From NCBI GenBank assembly GCA_016288855.1, contig JAEELJ010000009.1, forward strand, positions 1 to 33,835: 33,835 nt of DNA. Reading direction: 5' to 3'. Shown piece by piece: positions 33,668-33,835 of this stretch. Made by a program: the position numbers and the translations under genes. Every line of letters starts with the position of its first letter. Position 1 is the stretch's first letter. This DNA comes from Acholeplasmatales bacterium (lineage in GTDB: Bacteria > Bacillota_I > Bacilli_A > Acholeplasmatales > Anaeroplasmataceae). The notes below the pieces were generated by a model, which saw nothing but the letters and a program-made list of their open reading frames with translations, was not told where the DNA came from and made no database searches.

Positions 33668-33835
33668 TGAGATTAGATAAATATTTAAAAGTCTCAAGAC
33701 TTATAAAAAGAAGAACACTTGCGAAAGATGTTGCCGAATCAGAAAGAATATTAGTAAATGACATAGTAAAAAAGCCAAGCTATGATTTAAAAATTGGTGA
33801 TGTTATTACTATTATGTTTGGTAATAAAATAGTTC
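33667..33835 (+). CDS. rqcP: S4-domain ribosome quality control factor RqcP (partial)
   Basis: The frame begins at the ATG overlapping the ftsH stop (TAATG) and is open to the window edge, 56 codons. It reads [20 protein letters not shown], then [18 protein letters not shown] and [18 protein letters not shown]. This is the RqcP (YabO) S4 RNA-binding domain almost complete. In B. subtilis RqcP helps RqcH add Ala tails to stalled nascent chains on 50S subunits. Only the last residues are probably missing. The S4 heat-shock protein Hsp15 is the main alternative, but the [20 protein letters not shown] start fits RqcP better. Confidence 0.9.
   Translation, partial: MRLDKYLKVSRLIKRRTLAKDVAESERILVNDIVKKPSYDLKIGDVITIMFGNKIV

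Overview
The window is a low-GC bacterial chromosome segment centred on the replication origin. Gene content (RNA polymerase delta subunit, RNase M5, KhpB/Jag, RqcP, YwfO-type HD protein, DUF1934) and the order dnaN-dnaA-oriC-rpmH-rnpA-yidC-jag point to the Bacillota, possibly an Acholeplasmatales-, RF39- or Erysipelotrichia-like gut or rumen lineage. That placement is inference. TGA is a stop codon here (rnpA and the response regulator end in TGA, and Trp uses TGG), so mycoplasma code 4 is excluded.

Layout. Positions 1-190 hold the 5' end of a group IIC intron (minus strand), sitting just past an intrinsic terminator downstream of dnaN. dnaN and dnaA lie on the minus strand. A DnaA box followed by five DnaA-trios lies between them, and a cluster of DnaA boxes fills the 578-base gap at 2912-3489. 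The other replichore begins with rpmH-rnpA-yidC-jag (3490-5665). A membrane-anchored YiiX-like permuted papain-fold protein follows, then dnaX-ybaB-recR-DUF1934, rpoE (delta) and an OmpR-type two-component system (to 12601).

From 12761 to 20050 two very large lipoprotein genes run on the minus strand, against the replication direction inferred from oriC: a pectin methylesterase (CE8) and a PL1 pectate lyase. Housekeeping genes resume with HD phosphohydrolase-rnmV-rsmA-ispE (20328-23760). A plus-strand pair follows: an Ig-like lipoprotein of unknown function and a PL9 pectate lyase lipoprotein (23945-29501). The window ends with tilS-hpt-ftsH-rqcP, the last cut by the window edge.

How it fits together. 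The core genes cover replication initiation, clamp loading, recombination, RNA processing, membrane insertion and proteolysis. The accessory genes make a surface-tethered pectin-degrading set: demethylation by the esterase, then cleavage by PL1 and PL9 lyases. All four proteins have lipobox signal peptides, and the three enzymes have Thr-rich stalks right after the lipid-modified Cys. The esterase promoter carries an exact 14/14 match to the CcpA cre consensus just downstream of its -10, which suggests carbon catabolite repression. No CRISPR array, tRNA, rRNA or IS transposase was seen.
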